Shown: piece after piece, positions 13,201 through 27,900 of the stretch
How the letters are laid out: every line of letters starts with the position of its first letter
Numbering within the stretch: position 1 is the stretch's first letter
Assembly: GCF_029227915.1 (NCBI RefSeq)
Contig: NC_079880.1
Span: 14,404,001 to 14,468,000 of the forward strand
Direction: 5' to 3'
From: Hydractinia symbiolongicarpus
Taxonomy: Eukaryota; Cnidaria; Hydrozoa; Anthoathecata; Hydractiniidae
DNA: 64,000 nt
Program-made: the position numbers and the translations under genes
The notes under the pieces: model-generated
The model's input: the letters and a program-made list of their open reading frames with translations, nothing else
What the model was told of the DNA's origin: nothing
Databases searched by the model: none

Positions 13201-15909
13201 TTAAAAGCTTTTGATATAAAACTTTGGTTTCCAAATTAAATTATTGTTTTCTAGAAAGATATACTGAAAATTTTAGCAAAGTTGCACAAGTGTGTCCAAA
13301 ACTCTTTTATTTAAATATAATATACAGATCTAATGTTCACTTTAAAACTTCAAGGATATAATAGTTAATTAAGATAACTCAATTATCAAGTATCCTCTTT
13401 TTCCTAATACAAGACTTTGTAGAGGCTACTTACGTAGTAAAATAATACTGTGAAAAAAAAGTTACTAACAGTTGGCCGTAGATGCGGCTTCATCTATGTT
13501 AATTATACAGGTTAAAATTATTTTGGTGGTAAAAAATAAATCTAAAATAGTATATAAACAAAAGTTCAAATGTTCTTGTATAAAAACATTGTTTCTCAGC
13601 CTACCTCCGCTGCAATTTCGATATCTTCAACCTCTGGCTCAGCAGCAAAACGAACATTTTTTTCTTCTCTTTGCTAAATATTAAACCAAAAAAATTGAAA
13701 CAACATAACACAATAATATCTACAAGTATCATGTTTTCAATCAAACTGTTTTTGAATAATGTCATCTAAAATTTAAAAATGCTTTCTCTCAAAAGTAATA
13801 CACACCATCAGGGCATCGTTGATCTGTTCTTCATCTGTCACTTCACGTAAGACTACTATCGTGACAGGGCTTGAAGCTTCTTTCATTGTAGTTACAGCAT
13901 CATCATGCGCAAAGTTAGAAATGTCAGCATCATTTACCTATAAAAACATAATTGTGTGAAAAGGTACTTTGAAATTTTATGATAAGTCTCCAGTGAAGAT
14001 ACTTCATGAATTTTGTAAGTGTGGAGCAACATGTACTAGTTGTTTGGTCAGTCTCCAGTAAAAAAGTTTTGCCAATTTTGTAAGTGCTTTTAAACATACC
14101 TTGATGATCTTATCACCAAGCTGTAATACACCACTTTTATCTGCAGGACCATTCGGTGTAATTTTTGTAATGAACACGCCCTAGAGAGATACATAAAGAC
14201 AAATTTATAAAGATAGAGGAGGATGACGTTGTTTAAAGTTGTTTACAAAACTTGAATGATATTCAGTTGGTCAAAAAGTTGTCGTCAACAGTCAATGTCT
14301 TATATATGTTATTACCTCTTCCTCATCATATCCATCTGGTGTATTACCCGCGGCATACTGTTAGATAAAAAAATAATTAATTATTAATCGTAATTTTTCA
14401 CGCAACAAGTTTAAAAATGAAAGATTTTGGAAATCCTGAAAAAATTCTTTTATTTTGTCACGTGAATAATTATCATTAATTATTTAAAAGACCAAATTTA
14501 TGGGGAATTGCCAGTTCAAATTAAACATTACAGGTCTCTTTCTAATCTTTAACTTCAATTTTGTACCTCTACTATTGTTACAGGTAGGCCAACCACTTAG
14601 GAAATAAAACCCTCAGGCTTTTTCCTGGTCTGCTGCTTCCTGGCACTATGAGAAATATAGCTGCAAACTATGGACACTTCACATGGGCTAATGCTTCTAA
14701 ACCCCCGATTTAAAAACAGAATTCTTTCCCGAATTTTGAGACAAGATACTAAACTCCCTGATGTTCCTGACTTGTAATTTCCCCTTGATTTCCTTGACAT
14801 TTTTCTAGGGTATTTAGTTGGCTGGTCATCCTGTGTGAGGTACAAACTGATATTTAGTTTAAATGATTTAAATTAATGCAAGTATGTTAATAATTTATGT
14901 GGTAATAATGTATGTGCAATGTAATATGTTAGTCATTGTTTAATGCGTCAGTGTTTCGTGTAACAGTCGTATACAGTTAAGTAATGTGTGCACGTGTGTG
15001 TGTAAACATATAAAAAAAACAAAGTAATAATCTAAAACCATAGTTACTTGATAGTACAGTCTTTGTCAAGTACTAAAATGTGCAGTGCAGTAATTATTAA
15101 TTACTAGGACTTAAGGGAAAGTTCACTGCATTTGATTGAGGACATAATTTAAAATTCAGTGCTTTATATTTCCTAAAATTAGTCTTTCAATTTAATGTAC
15201 TAATGTCATCAATTTGTTAATTCAAATCTACTTCTGAATTTAACCAATTTAAGTGCAGGTAGAGCCAGGACAGAAAAGGCTGCCAATATACTGATCTGTT
15301 TTATACCTCAATGGGCAATGTGATGGCTTCAAATGTAACAATCCCTTTAATGTCAATAAAGGCTTAAACAAATAAGATATCCTTTTGTGTCACAGACACC
15401 TCTATATGCCTGCATTCACACCAAAAATACGCAAATCCACAAAAAACAAATTCACAAGAGTTTCAAACGAATATTTAATACCAGCTATGTTTTTAAGCTT
15501 CATGTAAAGATTTTATCAGTTGAAATATGGCGAACGCTTTAGTTTTTCCTTGATTTGGGGAGTTATTCAGTTTAAAACAGAAAGTGTGTATCACAACAAT
15601 GAAATAAAATATCAAGCAACTGTGGCCTTATTTTAATATATCTATATATCTATACTTATTTCCTAGCAAAATAAATCAGACTGAATTACACATAACACAC
15701 ACCAGCATTTTGTGTATAATGCACGAATAAGGAAACCTAACTGGTTGTATTTTTCGCAACTTATTAAAAATAAGTACTTTTATAAGTACTCAGCAGTAAA
15801 TTTCAATAAATAACATTACCTCTTCATCCTCATCGAATGTCGTCATTCCCATTCCTCCAGCAATATTGATACCAAGACTGGTCCCATCTCGTTCCAACAC
15901 TGTTGTTAT
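4275..15909 (-). CDS. SCRIB: SCRIB exons 21-36: four PDZ domains and C-terminal tail
   Basis: Exons: 15820-15909, 14316-14357, 14100-14180, 13806-13937 (PDZ1); 13605-13673 and 11402-11455 (linker); 11030-11140, 9856-9936, 9224-9403 (PDZ2); 7483-7533; 7203-7313, 6943-7119 (PDZ3); 6307-6486, 5180-5398 (PDZ4); 4907-5026, 4275-4478 (tail). Every exon from 21 on is phase 0. Carboxylate-binding loops read SLGINIAGG, GLGFSIAGG, PLGLSIVGG and KLGISIRGG. PDZ1 has Ser-Leu-Gly and Asn-Ile in place of the usual GLGISI, which may alter its ligand preference. The PDZ1 insert YAAGNTPDGYDEEE is a separate 42-nt microexon. Confidence 0.96.
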
Positions 15910-18900
15910 CTTAATAACAAGAAAAGAACGCATGTCATGGCTTTGCATCCCATGTCATACTAATAATTAAAATAACATCTTATCAATGTAAACAAATACA
16001 CAACTGATTTAACTAAAACAGTTTTCCTTGATGGCTTGAGAATACAAGTCAAAAACATCTTTTTCATTTACTTTTTTATGACATTTTTATTTAGATCAGA
16101 TTTATTCAGAATATAAAAGTTTTGATGTTGTAAAACACATAGCCCTTAGTTAAGACGTACAAACCTTACCAGCAAGGTCCTCACTTTTAGCTCCTAAATT
16201 CCACGGTACAATAACAAAACTGGTCAATTTCCATTACCGACAACAAAAATCATCAAATTTAAAACTTTGTGCATGGCTAACATATAGGCCAAAAGTGAGT
16301 GAGATTCAAGCCCTGTTACGAGAACTTGGAGCTGTAGACAAACCAACTACAGTACATGTGGAGATATGTACTAGCAGGGTGGCCACAGATTTAAAATTTC
16401 TTAATTTAGCAAAATTTAGGAGTTTTTGGGTCACATTTTAGGAGAAAACAGTAAAAGTCACACAAATATTATTTCATATTTTAGGAGATTTTGCTAAATT
16501 TTTTTTTGCAAATTAAGGTACTAATAATTAAGTCTTTCATTGTTTTAATGTACAAAAATTTGATAGCATTTTAACAGAAATTGCAGTTATGTAGATATAA
16601 TTCTTTGATTGCAAGATAAACATTTCTTTGTGCCATAAAACGTCTCAATCTTTTTAAGTTATTTAGGAGATTTTACAAGTATGGCCTCACTAGTCTTAGT
16701 TATTTTCTTTTATTTCTGTTAAATCATTTTTTTTCTTATTTATATCAAAATAAAGGCACTCATTACCTCTTCAAAAACTTTGGTAATTGTTTTTTGTTCT
16801 ATAATAACATCTTCCTCATCATCAATATCCTCTGTATTTTCTTTTTTATTGTTGACATTGCTATCATTTCCAACATAATTTCCAATTTTGTCATCATTTT
16901 CTTTTGTCTCTTCTTCTTCCTCTTCTTCTGCAAAAATGTTTGAAACATCAACCCGAGGTTTGAACGGTTCTTTTTTGAAATCTGCTGGCCTTGGAGTATC
17001 ACGCCTTTTATATTTGTAGGTTTTCTCTAAAAGATCAGTAAAAATTTCACCTCTCATAATGGACAAGCTGTTCGTTTAAACTACGAAACACAAACCTTTT
17101 TCTTCCTCTCCTGTATCTTCAACAACAACATAATCTGTTTCAACTTCTCCATTCTCAAACGAGACACCCTAAATAAATTGCCTTGTAAGTTTAAAACTTT
17201 TGAGGTCAAGTCATTTTTCTTTTCAAATTTACGTACCAGTTACAACTGGTTAACAGTATTTACAGTATTTACAAAACTTGAATTAACAACAACATTATCA
17301 CATTAGGTGCAACAAACAACTATCATTGGTAATAGGTTTATTTAAAAATATATATATTCTTATCTTCAAACAATAAAAACGTTGTACCTTGTTGCTGAAA
17401 ACTTTTCCTGCGTCCTCATCTTTAACAGTTGTGTCGTCATCCAAATGATCTAATTTCTCCTCACTTTTCTTCTTAGAAAGTTTGGAAAGAATGTCTTGCA
17501 AGGCGTCTGGATCCTCCGATGTAATTCGCTTTCCTTTTAAGTGATGTGGAGTATCTTTACGTTCCCATTTATAACTGTCATCAAATGACTTGCCATCCTC
17601 TAAGTCATCTGCTATTACAAACCCAACATGCTTTCCGCTGTTATCTTCATCATCTGAGTGACTCTGTTAAATGGAATTTTTTTAAGATAACTTATCTGAA
17701 AAATATCTGTGCACAACAAACAAAACCTAGTGAAATTTCTTTCAACTTTATAAATATTAAATACTGGGGAAATACATGTAAAATATTGCAAATTCGAAAG
17801 TAAAGTACTAAATAGTGACATACGCTGTTTTCCTCCTCAACTGTTGCTGCACTCTCATTGAATGTAACTTGTTCTTTAATGTTTTCTTTAATGTTTTCAT
17901 TAGAATCATTGTTATCGATGTCTGCAAGCAATGGATTGTCTATTCCTCCATCTGCACCCACAACTATAACACTCTCATCAAATTTGAGGCTGTTTCGCTT
18001 CTTTTTTGCCACTTCATCACTTGGAGTTAATGGTCGATGTTCTGACGTAGTGTGCTCATGTTCATGCTTGTCACTCTAAAGGTGGTGTGTATAAGAATTG
18101 AGTTACAGAGTTACTGTTGGGGTTCGAATTAGTAGTGTTGTAAACCCTATTTGTGAATCATAATGAGTTCCTTGCTCTTTTAAGGAAAAATTAAATTAAA
18201 CTAAATTAAAATAAAAAAGTCCCCTATCCCTACAAAAAAAAAGAAGAGATGAAGGTGATGTTGCATCACAAAAAACTTGAGAAAAATGTTTGTTCGCACA
18301 CTAAAGAAAAATTGGGACAAAAAATTTTTGGATGACATCACTCTGTTCAAAATGACATCATCATATATCTTTGAAATAGGCCAAAATGGTGGACTGTTAA
18401 CTTCGTAGTACGAAAAACTGTTGAGGCGCTTTAGATGTATAAGATTAGTTAATAGAAGCGTGTAAGGGCTAAAATATGACTTTGGAAATATTATGAGGAT
18501 ATTTGAGGAAAATAAATTTTGGGGTCAGATATTTTTTCCTGACCACCTGTTAACCAATAAGTGACCACATCAACAGACATTACTTCACACTAAATTTTTT
18601 TTTTAATACCACGAAGCTAACAAATTTTAACCTCTAAAATGGTATGCTTCAGAAATTATTACAAAAAGTTAGGAGGGAGAGGGGTCCCTCCAAAAAACAA
18701 GGTTAAACCTTTAAAAGGCAATCAAGACCTAACTACCAGCTTCCTACTAAAACTTCAAAATAAAATTATATAGCCAGCTAGTAGATCCAGACCTCCTTTC
18801 CTGTCTGAACTATCTGTCAGCATTCCGTGAATCTACTTCATAAAATTTAATTAAGAAAATTCAAGTTCTAGTCTGGCAGGTTGATTGGCAAAACAAAAGG

Positions 18901-21900
18901 AATTTCTAAAAAATAATGGCCAGCACTTTTACACAAGCGCAATTGATAGAAATTTAGAAATGGTTTTAAAAACTTTCAATTCCTGTTAAAAATATTACTT
19001 TATATCTGCATGTTTTTTTTATCATCATCGTACTTTTGATGTCGAAAAACATCAGATACGAGGCTTTTTTAAATGATGGATCCTCAAGGTTTTAAAGATC
19101 ACCTCATTATATTTTATGCTTTTAAGGCCTTAAAAGCATAAAATATAATGAGGTGTGGGCACCATATACCAATCCTGGACATGTTAATCCTTATTCATGT
19201 AAAAATTAGGAGCAATTGCACCCAAAGAAGGACTAATTAAATTACATTGGCCTGAGCTTAGAAATATGAATTACAAAAAAAAAATAGTAAACCAGGTTTA
19301 CATTTACTTAAAATCTATATTATATTACTTGCTCTATGTGTGTGAGCCAATCTAAAAACCAGGGCTTTTGTAATTAAAACGCCATCGTCTTTGCACATAT
19401 AATCATAGTAATGACATGCATCAAGGTAAATTTTATTACTTCATGTTGACAGGCTGGCAACGATGCACGAAACAGAGATGTGGAAAGTATGAACAATGAT
19501 CTCCTATGGAACTTTTTATGTCTTTCTGTTTCCGTAATTTTGTTGTTGTTAACAGCAATTTCCATGTCCTAATTTGCTTCAATAACATTCAGCCACAACA
19601 CTAAATATATTCATAAAATTTAATTATACTATTATACTTACGTCAGCAGAATTTGATCTCTTTCGTACCAAATTTGGATGTCGACTACGAAGCTCTTTTG
19701 GATAAGGTGTGAGAACTCGTTCCAGATGGGACTAAGTGAGAATGTTCATAATAAGAATCAAAACTTGGATAATCTTTAAAGGTTCAGAGTACCTCTGTAA
19801 GGTTTTAAATATGTTGTAGCATGTGGCAAGCAACATTGAAATTCTGACAAATTGAATTATGTAATCACTGAAAATAAAATGAGTCCTAACATTGAAAATA
19901 AATGTCTCAAATAAAGATTTCACCATGCAAACAGTAAAAAGCACACATCAATTGTTTTAGGTTTTTAGGTGTGCTACATTGGACAACTTTCTATCAATAG
20001 CACAGCTTAATAATAAACTTGTTTGTGTGGAGGTGTGGACACTCCTGTCCTGAAAAAACCTAGAATGATGAATTTATAGTCTCTCACACTGCGAACACAG
20101 TAAAAACATTGTACTACAAACAATACCATTCCTCGTACATGCTGCATCAATAATATTACATTTCTACTTTCTGCAGTATGCCATTTTACTTACTACTTTG
20201 TTTTCGTCGCTGCTATCTGCAAACTTCACATCTGGTGTTTTCCAAGTCTTCTCATCAGATGGACCATAAATGTCATTTACAAAGTCTTCTACAAAAACAA
20301 AAACGATACCTTTTATATATCTACAATTCATAAAGAAAGAAAATGAAGATTGCATACTTACCATCTGGAAATAGTTCCTTCTCAAGTTTGTTACGACGGA
20401 ATAGAAATGATTTAAAATTAAAAAACTTATCCATATTTTTCTTAAAATAAATGAGGTGTCTTAGCCCAGAAGTGTGCTGTTTTCTAAGCACACTTTTATA
20501 TAAAAGTTTTAAAATACCGCAAAATATCATTGTTTACATTAGAAAGACTAATACAAACACAAAGTTTTCGAACAAGACAAAAATAAACAAACTTTAAAAT
20601 AGATAGATAAATATAGATAATGTTGATAAGGGAATGCTTTTTTTAAGAAATTGTTGCAAACTTATGTTTACTATCATTTTTAGCAATCAACTTAACTTCT
20701 CAATAACAATAGTATCGTTTAACAGCTTATGTAAGTTCAAACCTCTAAAAATGTGGAAATTTGATCTCTGAACAATATAAACCTAACAAGTTATTTTAAG
20801 AAATATGAAAAATAGACTAATAAAAAATTAACATGGTCATTATAAGTGAGTGATAAAAAAAGCCATTTAAGAAAACTTTTATCCCATTTACAATGCCATG
20901 AGATGTACAATGTTAGGCCTACTGTAAATTCTGTTCAGGTGTGGTGAACATAGTTGTAAATGTTCACAACAAGGCAATACATTTTTTATGACATCTATCA
21001 GAATATTTAAACATTATAAATACAGCTGGTTAAACTTGTGAAAGTCTAGTGTGAATATTTTATAAATAATTTAACTCTTGGGAAGAAATTTTAACAAGAA
21101 AAATTTTAATAAGAGATTTCAATAGTCTTAGATACTTTGGAAAAGATATGTTCCGTTTAACAAACAATAGATACGCACACAAGAAAAAGATTTTTCCATG
21201 AATTACCTAAACTTGCTCCTTTCAGGTCTTCTTGTGGAAATAAAAAACATGTCAGTACTTTTTCTAACGTTTTTTCATCGTCTTCAACTTGTAATTTCAA
21301 AACAGATTGTGACTAAAAAAGGATTTATTTAGCATAGTTACAATTTTATAATACATACTGGCCACAAAAGTTCTCTGCATCATTCACATCTCAACAGTTA
21401 AAATTGAAAAACAAAAACAACATTATTCATATTGCGACACGTAACTCTTACCTGATTTTGAGATAACCATAAGGCTTTTAGAGGTAGACTGGATACAGTG
21501 AGTGGTAAACTTCTTAGTCTAAAATGTTGTAAGCAACAATACTTGATACCCAACTCAGGGTTTTTAAATTCTGTTAATACTTTTAATATGCAAGTGTACC
21601 TGGACATAGATATCTCAATATCTAAATTTTTCGGTCATTTTTATATTCTTGGAAATTAGTAATGCTCTTCCCATTTTCTGTTTAAGTTTCTACATTATTT
21701 GTGGCAATTTTAAAATTCAAATAAACATATTTATGTCTTCCCCATTAGTTTAGGCACATAAAATTGTGAGAAAGGATTGTTTTGTATGAACATGTTTCAT
21801 TATGAAACTGTCAAAATTTGGCTTATAAAAAAATTTGCACCCTTAGCACCATGTTTTGCGAGTCTAAATGTACGACTTTAATTTGACATATTCTTCGCAT

Positions 21901-24900
21901 AATTCTGTCAACACCAGGTTTGAGTAACATTGCCTACAAAATTGTAGGCTACCAATTAATTTCTGCTAAAACTAAGTAAATTGTGTCTATTTTTTATGCA
22001 AACTTTAAACTGGAGTAAAAAAGTAATGATTTTCCACACAAAACAACTTCTCACACAGTTTAGAAAATACAGGCACAAGAAAACATCACAATAAAAACTG
22101 AAAGTGTTTTGTTGCAGCTTTCAAAATCTTGGTTTAGTAAAACATCAGTTTTGAAGCCGCAATACTAACTTGTTTCCAGACAATGCCAGCACTGTCAAAC
22201 TTCTGCAATTTCCTATTTCTTTGGGTATCGTAGCAATGGCATTCTCCCGTGCAGAGAGCACACTCAAACGTGTACAATTTCCAATCTATATATCAAAATG
22301 AATGCTGTCAAAACAACAACAAAAATAAAAATATCTCGATACTCTTAATTATTGAATCAAAAGTGCAAATACCTCTGGTGGAAGAGTGAATAATCTATTT
22401 TTGTCAATATTAAAATGTGATAACTTTGATAGTTTACCAATACTGCCAGGAAGAAACTAAAAAATGGAAGATAGTTAATTAACAATTATTTAAGGTATTT
22501 AGAAAGAAACACAAGGACAGGTTAAATAATTGCGGTATGTTATAACATGCCTAAAACATATGTGATGGTGTGTGTGCCCATATATCTTTCTGACAAAACT
22601 TAACATTGCCACATTTTTGTTTAAAAGCTCTCATAGAAAGCTTAAACATTGCCATGTTTTGTTTCTTAAAAAACTTGAACTTTTTTTTATTACATTATAA
22701 ACCTTTTTACAGAGAAAAAAAAATAAACATCCAAAAAATGTAGTGTAACATTACGACACATTCTAGTAAAAAAAACGAGTGTTGTACTGGCAGCATTGCT
22801 CACATTATTGTGTAATGAAGAAACATTGCATTGGGTTGGCATTGGAGGCATCTTTACACAGTTTTAAAAGAAACAGAAATACCCAAAATTATAAAATAAA
22901 TCTCTAATAAATAACAGGACATAAAAAGTTGATGTCTAAATACCTCTAATTCATTTTCTGTGAGAATAAGTTCTAATAGTGATATACACCTAAAAAAATA
23001 AAACAACAACAATACAATACAATTTTAATAACTAAATGATAATTCTATATATAAAAAACATATTTGATATCAACCAATTGATAAAATTTAAGAGGTTTAG
23101 ACTTTTTTGAAGGCTACATTCTATTAACAAGGAGGTGCACAAACATTAAAATGTTAGCAGTGCATAATAATTTTTTAATGTGTCAACTGAATTCTTCTGT
23201 GCTGACATGACGTAGGTGTACATGTAACTTTCAAAGAAATCAAAGCAAACTTTTTCTTTTAATTCAACTTACCCTCCTATAGCACTTGTTAGTTCATCCA
23301 TCTGGTTTTCTTCTATTTTTAGTATTTGCAATTTTTTCAGTTCACCTAAAAATCACAATCAGCGATATACAGCCTTCTAATTTAGCGTCAGCAATTACCG
23401 TAGCATTTCTGTTGTAGCTTTGTTTTGCAGTGACAAAAACTACCAAAGTCTTAAAATTCACCTGATTATATTTACAACGTATAAAATATATTTTTGCTTT
23501 AAAATTAGGTTGAAGCAATCTTTGTTTGTGCTCTTACCTCCAGTTTAAAAAAGAAAACATTAAATTTTCTTTACTATTAACTGATTTTACGTTTCTTTTT
23601 TAAACATAAATGTAAAATCTTACACATTACATACCTATGCCTTCTGGCAATTCGTGAAAAGTATTTTTTGTCAGTATTAAATCGGTAAGTGATTCAAGTC
23701 CTCCAATTTCTTCTGGTAGTTCAGCAATATGATTTTCTGATACATCAAGGCATTGTAATTTTTTTAATTCACCCAATTCCTAACATCGAAATTTTTTATA
23801 AAATTTATAACAAAATACCAATGCTTCTTAATAAATCCAACTGAGTAAATTGTAGTTGTTAAATAAAAGTATACTCTTATTTCGTAAATATATATTAGTT
23901 TCAGCTACAGCAATTTTTTTTTTGCCACATTTGAAAAAACACATTTTTGCAACTACTGGATTACTTGGGTAAAGTGAAACACATTTAGAGTACATTAATG
24001 AAACAGGTCTGGAAGTAGAAAATATCCAGTATCCAGAAATATGATGCCATATGGATTATCAGGGACCCAACAAAATAATTTTGGGTCATACTTTAAATGA
24101 TGCCGATCTCATCGGCTAACAAATGTCCTAATGATTACCAGAGAAGTGGTTTTTACTCGTAAGTAGTAGGTAATTATTTTTTGCTATTAAAAGTTTGGGG
24201 AAACAATTGTTGAACAGAATAATTTTTACTCTCCAGTTTTGTGCTTTAACTTTAAAACATGGAAAAAACACAATGTTTGTTAGTTGCCTCCTATTATTTT
24301 ACGGCCATGCAGTCTTGTCACTTTATGTAGAAGGGAAATAAGTAAATCTGTTCAAAATGGCAGCTAATTATCAGAAACAAGTAGAAAACCTCTCCTTTGC
24401 CAACTATTATTATTATTATTATTATTAGAAATTATTTACCCTAGATAGCTTCTTCAGTTTCTATTAACACTGCTTGCTAGCAACCATTTAATGCTCCCAT
24501 ATGGGCTACGAAAGCCATGCATGCACCGTTTTCGCTTAACTAGACAACCGTCCAATATATCAATCCTATTCTCAACGCTAAGCAGAAATGATAGATTCAC
24601 ACTTTTGTAGTCTCTGGCATGACTCCGCCGGGGTTTGAACCATGACCTTAAGCTACTAGTTAGTTAAATTGCATTAAATTGCTTATGATATGTTTTATGA
24701 GAAAAAGGGAAATAGGTGCAGCCCGTCAAAATAAATTAAGAAGAACACTACACAAAATATAACTTACAGCAGGTAATGACATGAGCATGTTGTTGTCCAA
24801 CCATAATTCAATCAAGCTATGTAACTGACCAATAGTATCTGGCTAAATAAAAAAAGAATATTTAAATTTCAATTTATTTAAAAGTAATATAGATAAAAAA

Positions 24901-27900
24901 ATGGAAAATGATGTATTATCTTACCAATTCCTCCAATTCATTGCCACCCAAATCCAAGCGTTCCAGGTTTGATAAAAAAGAAAATGACCTAAGAGTAACA
25001 TGTTGGTTTAAAAATATTTCAGGAAGAAAATAATTGTTTTTTCCAGTGTACCTATCAATGCACTATTTATTGTAGAACAGTTGGTGGTAATGCACACAAA
25101 TAGAACTCTGTACTTGAAAACTTACATTGGTAAAAACTTGATGCAATTGTCTCGTAACTCTAAGATCACAAGTTTCGAGAGGCTGAAAATACAAAATTAA
25201 AAATTACATTGTATGAAATGAAAGATTATTACATGAACGTACAGCTTAAAATGTGCACCCTGTAAATTCAAAAATTGTTGCAAAATAAAAAATAGTGTTA
25301 AACTTAGAACGCAGCACACAATAGGTTTTTCTTGGACCAGTTAATTGAAGATTAAAAGGTTGTGAATACAGATTGTACCCCTGTAAACAGAATCAGTTTG
25401 AATTAGGTTAAAGAAAATGAAAAAGTAAGTATATATCAGTATACATATAGCTGTTCAAGAGCGAGAGTAACATCAAATATAATATTCCGCCATTCTCAAT
25501 AACATTTATTTACTACTTTCAAATTTCACACACTCTTCAAACTCTTCAAGAAAATACTCGGTTGCACAGAAAGATATATTCAAACAAACCTATCTTTTAA
25601 AAACACTCATAAAACTAGAATAAAAAATTGTTTAAATCCTTTCTGTTTTTTTCCTTACAATTGATTAAATTTATCCTGTATTTTAGTGTTTAGTGGTTGT
25701 TGCACAAGGAATTTTGGACCTGTTAACAAATGTTAATATAAAGAAAAATTGATTAACATATTAATTTATAGTGCATATTAAGTAAATAAGTAAGCAAGTA
25801 TTTTTTTATTTGTCCTAATAGACTGGAGACCATTCCAATAGGATAATATATAATAGGTAGGAATGACCACCAAACCAAGTTACAACTTTGAAAAATATTA
25901 CAATTACAAACTTTATGTACTCATAAATAACAATTGATATATGCAACAATAAAAGGATTAAATGTTAAAACTACTATATGATAAAAAAAAAATAAAACTT
26001 GACCAGATACTTTAGGTGACCCAATGACAGTGTAGACATATTAACTTTTAAAACACTGTTGAAGAAGGTTCCAGGAGATGGTGGATTGATACTGGATAGA
26101 ATTATTCCCAAATATTAATCAGTTTTTTACAAAATTTTGCAGGTATAAGCTTGTATAGGAGCTGTGTCTATGCAAATAGGACCAAAATTTAATTAGATAC
26201 ACAAGCAATTAAACGCCACCTGAAAAAATGTTATGCTCTTTAATTAATTTACATAAAAAATGCAAAAACAAAAGGGTTTTTGTTAAAAAATTTTAATTGA
26301 AATAAAGTAAATAACAATAAAATATCATATTTACAATTTAATTCAGACAGAATTTTATTTAAACCCTGCATATTTTGTGGCAGTATGAAAATTGTTAATG
26401 TTACGGTATATCCAAGTTTGTTGTTACTCATTATGACTTTGTATAAATAGCAAACAAAATTAAAGAGATCCCAAGGTACTTTTACAAGTTGGACTCATCT
26501 GAAAGATTTGCATGAGAAAAGCTAAAAGATTTAAAACTTCATGTAACTCCAGATATAGTTTTTTAAATATTTATTATTAACGAACAAGTAGATCGAAGCG
26601 ACCATCAAGGCGGGAAGAAAAACAAATATTTAAAAAACAATATCTGGAGTTATATGAACTTTTAACAAAAAGTGAATATGTCATTGGGAATTTCTTATGA
26701 AAATCTTTTAGGTAGGTCCAACTTGTAAAAGTACCTCGGGATCCCTTTAAAACCCCAAAATCTAAAGTGTGCATATTCACAATAAAAAGCATAATAAAAA
26801 GACCTTTTTAAAACAATTTATACAACATCATTCCTCACTTTAAGATCCCTTTAAAAATACCAAATCGAATAAACACAATAAACAACTCAATTTAAAAAAA
26901 ATATTTTTACCTTCCTACTTCTGGTGGTATTTCACCTAAAGCAATATCGTTGACCACCCAGTTTTGAAGTTCAGGTAGTTTTGTTATGGAATCTGGAACT
27001 CTAAAATAATTAAAAGTCAACCGAAATTATGAGGGCAGCCAGCCAATTTTCATTTCGCCTTGACTTTATGTAAAATTTTACAAACTTTTATACTAATAAA
27101 AAATAAGAATTTTTTTTAAAGCACAGAGTCTAACTTATTCCCTGACTTTTTGACCTAATTTCAAAGTCCCTGACATTTCTGGGTCGCTGACCATTCTTCT
27201 CATGTGTCAATCAGCATACAGTCTTTCTAATTCAAATGATTTCTAGATTGTTAACCAGTTGCCATTTGTGTCACTAATTACTGAGTGCAACGTAAATTAA
27301 AAAGGGCTGACATAGTGATACCATTTTTTTAGATTGGGTAAAACTACTAGGCGACGCAATATTTGTGTTGTAAGTCTTAAATTTTAATAGACAATCTAAA
27401 AAACAATAGTAGCTTACTCTCCTAATGAATTACTGCTAACATCCAAATATGTTAGCTTCTTTAACTTTTCAATTTCATCGGGTATCAATCTGAAGTCTAG
27501 ACAAGGTAGAGAAAATTTTTAAGCATCTTGATTAACAAATTATTGCATTATATCAATATATCGATGACAAAAACATCGATGATAAAAAGGTTTTCAATAA
27601 CAAGAATTTTTTAAACTAGGAACAGTGCATAGAATTGTAAAGTCGGATACAGTTAAAAGGTCTTATAAATGGATCCTACCATTGATTTAGCATTTCATTT
27701 ATATAAATTTCACAAGACATTACGGATACAACACCTGTATTATCTGTTCTGAAGAGTACTTTAATTTGAGCACTAACTTATGGCGTATTATTTTGTGCTA
27801 TGGACAGGAGTCAATTACCTTCTTTTCTCCTGATTACAAATACTACTCATTAAATTGACAAAAAAGGATAGAATATTGACACCTAAAATGTAATTACACC

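Noticed and set aside
17027-17066. Upstream in-frame extension of Scribble exon 20 (MSIMRGEIFTDLL)
   Set aside because: Does not join exon 19 in phase; the TTTTAG acceptor ahead of 17026 restores the frame and gives Scribble-like sequence.
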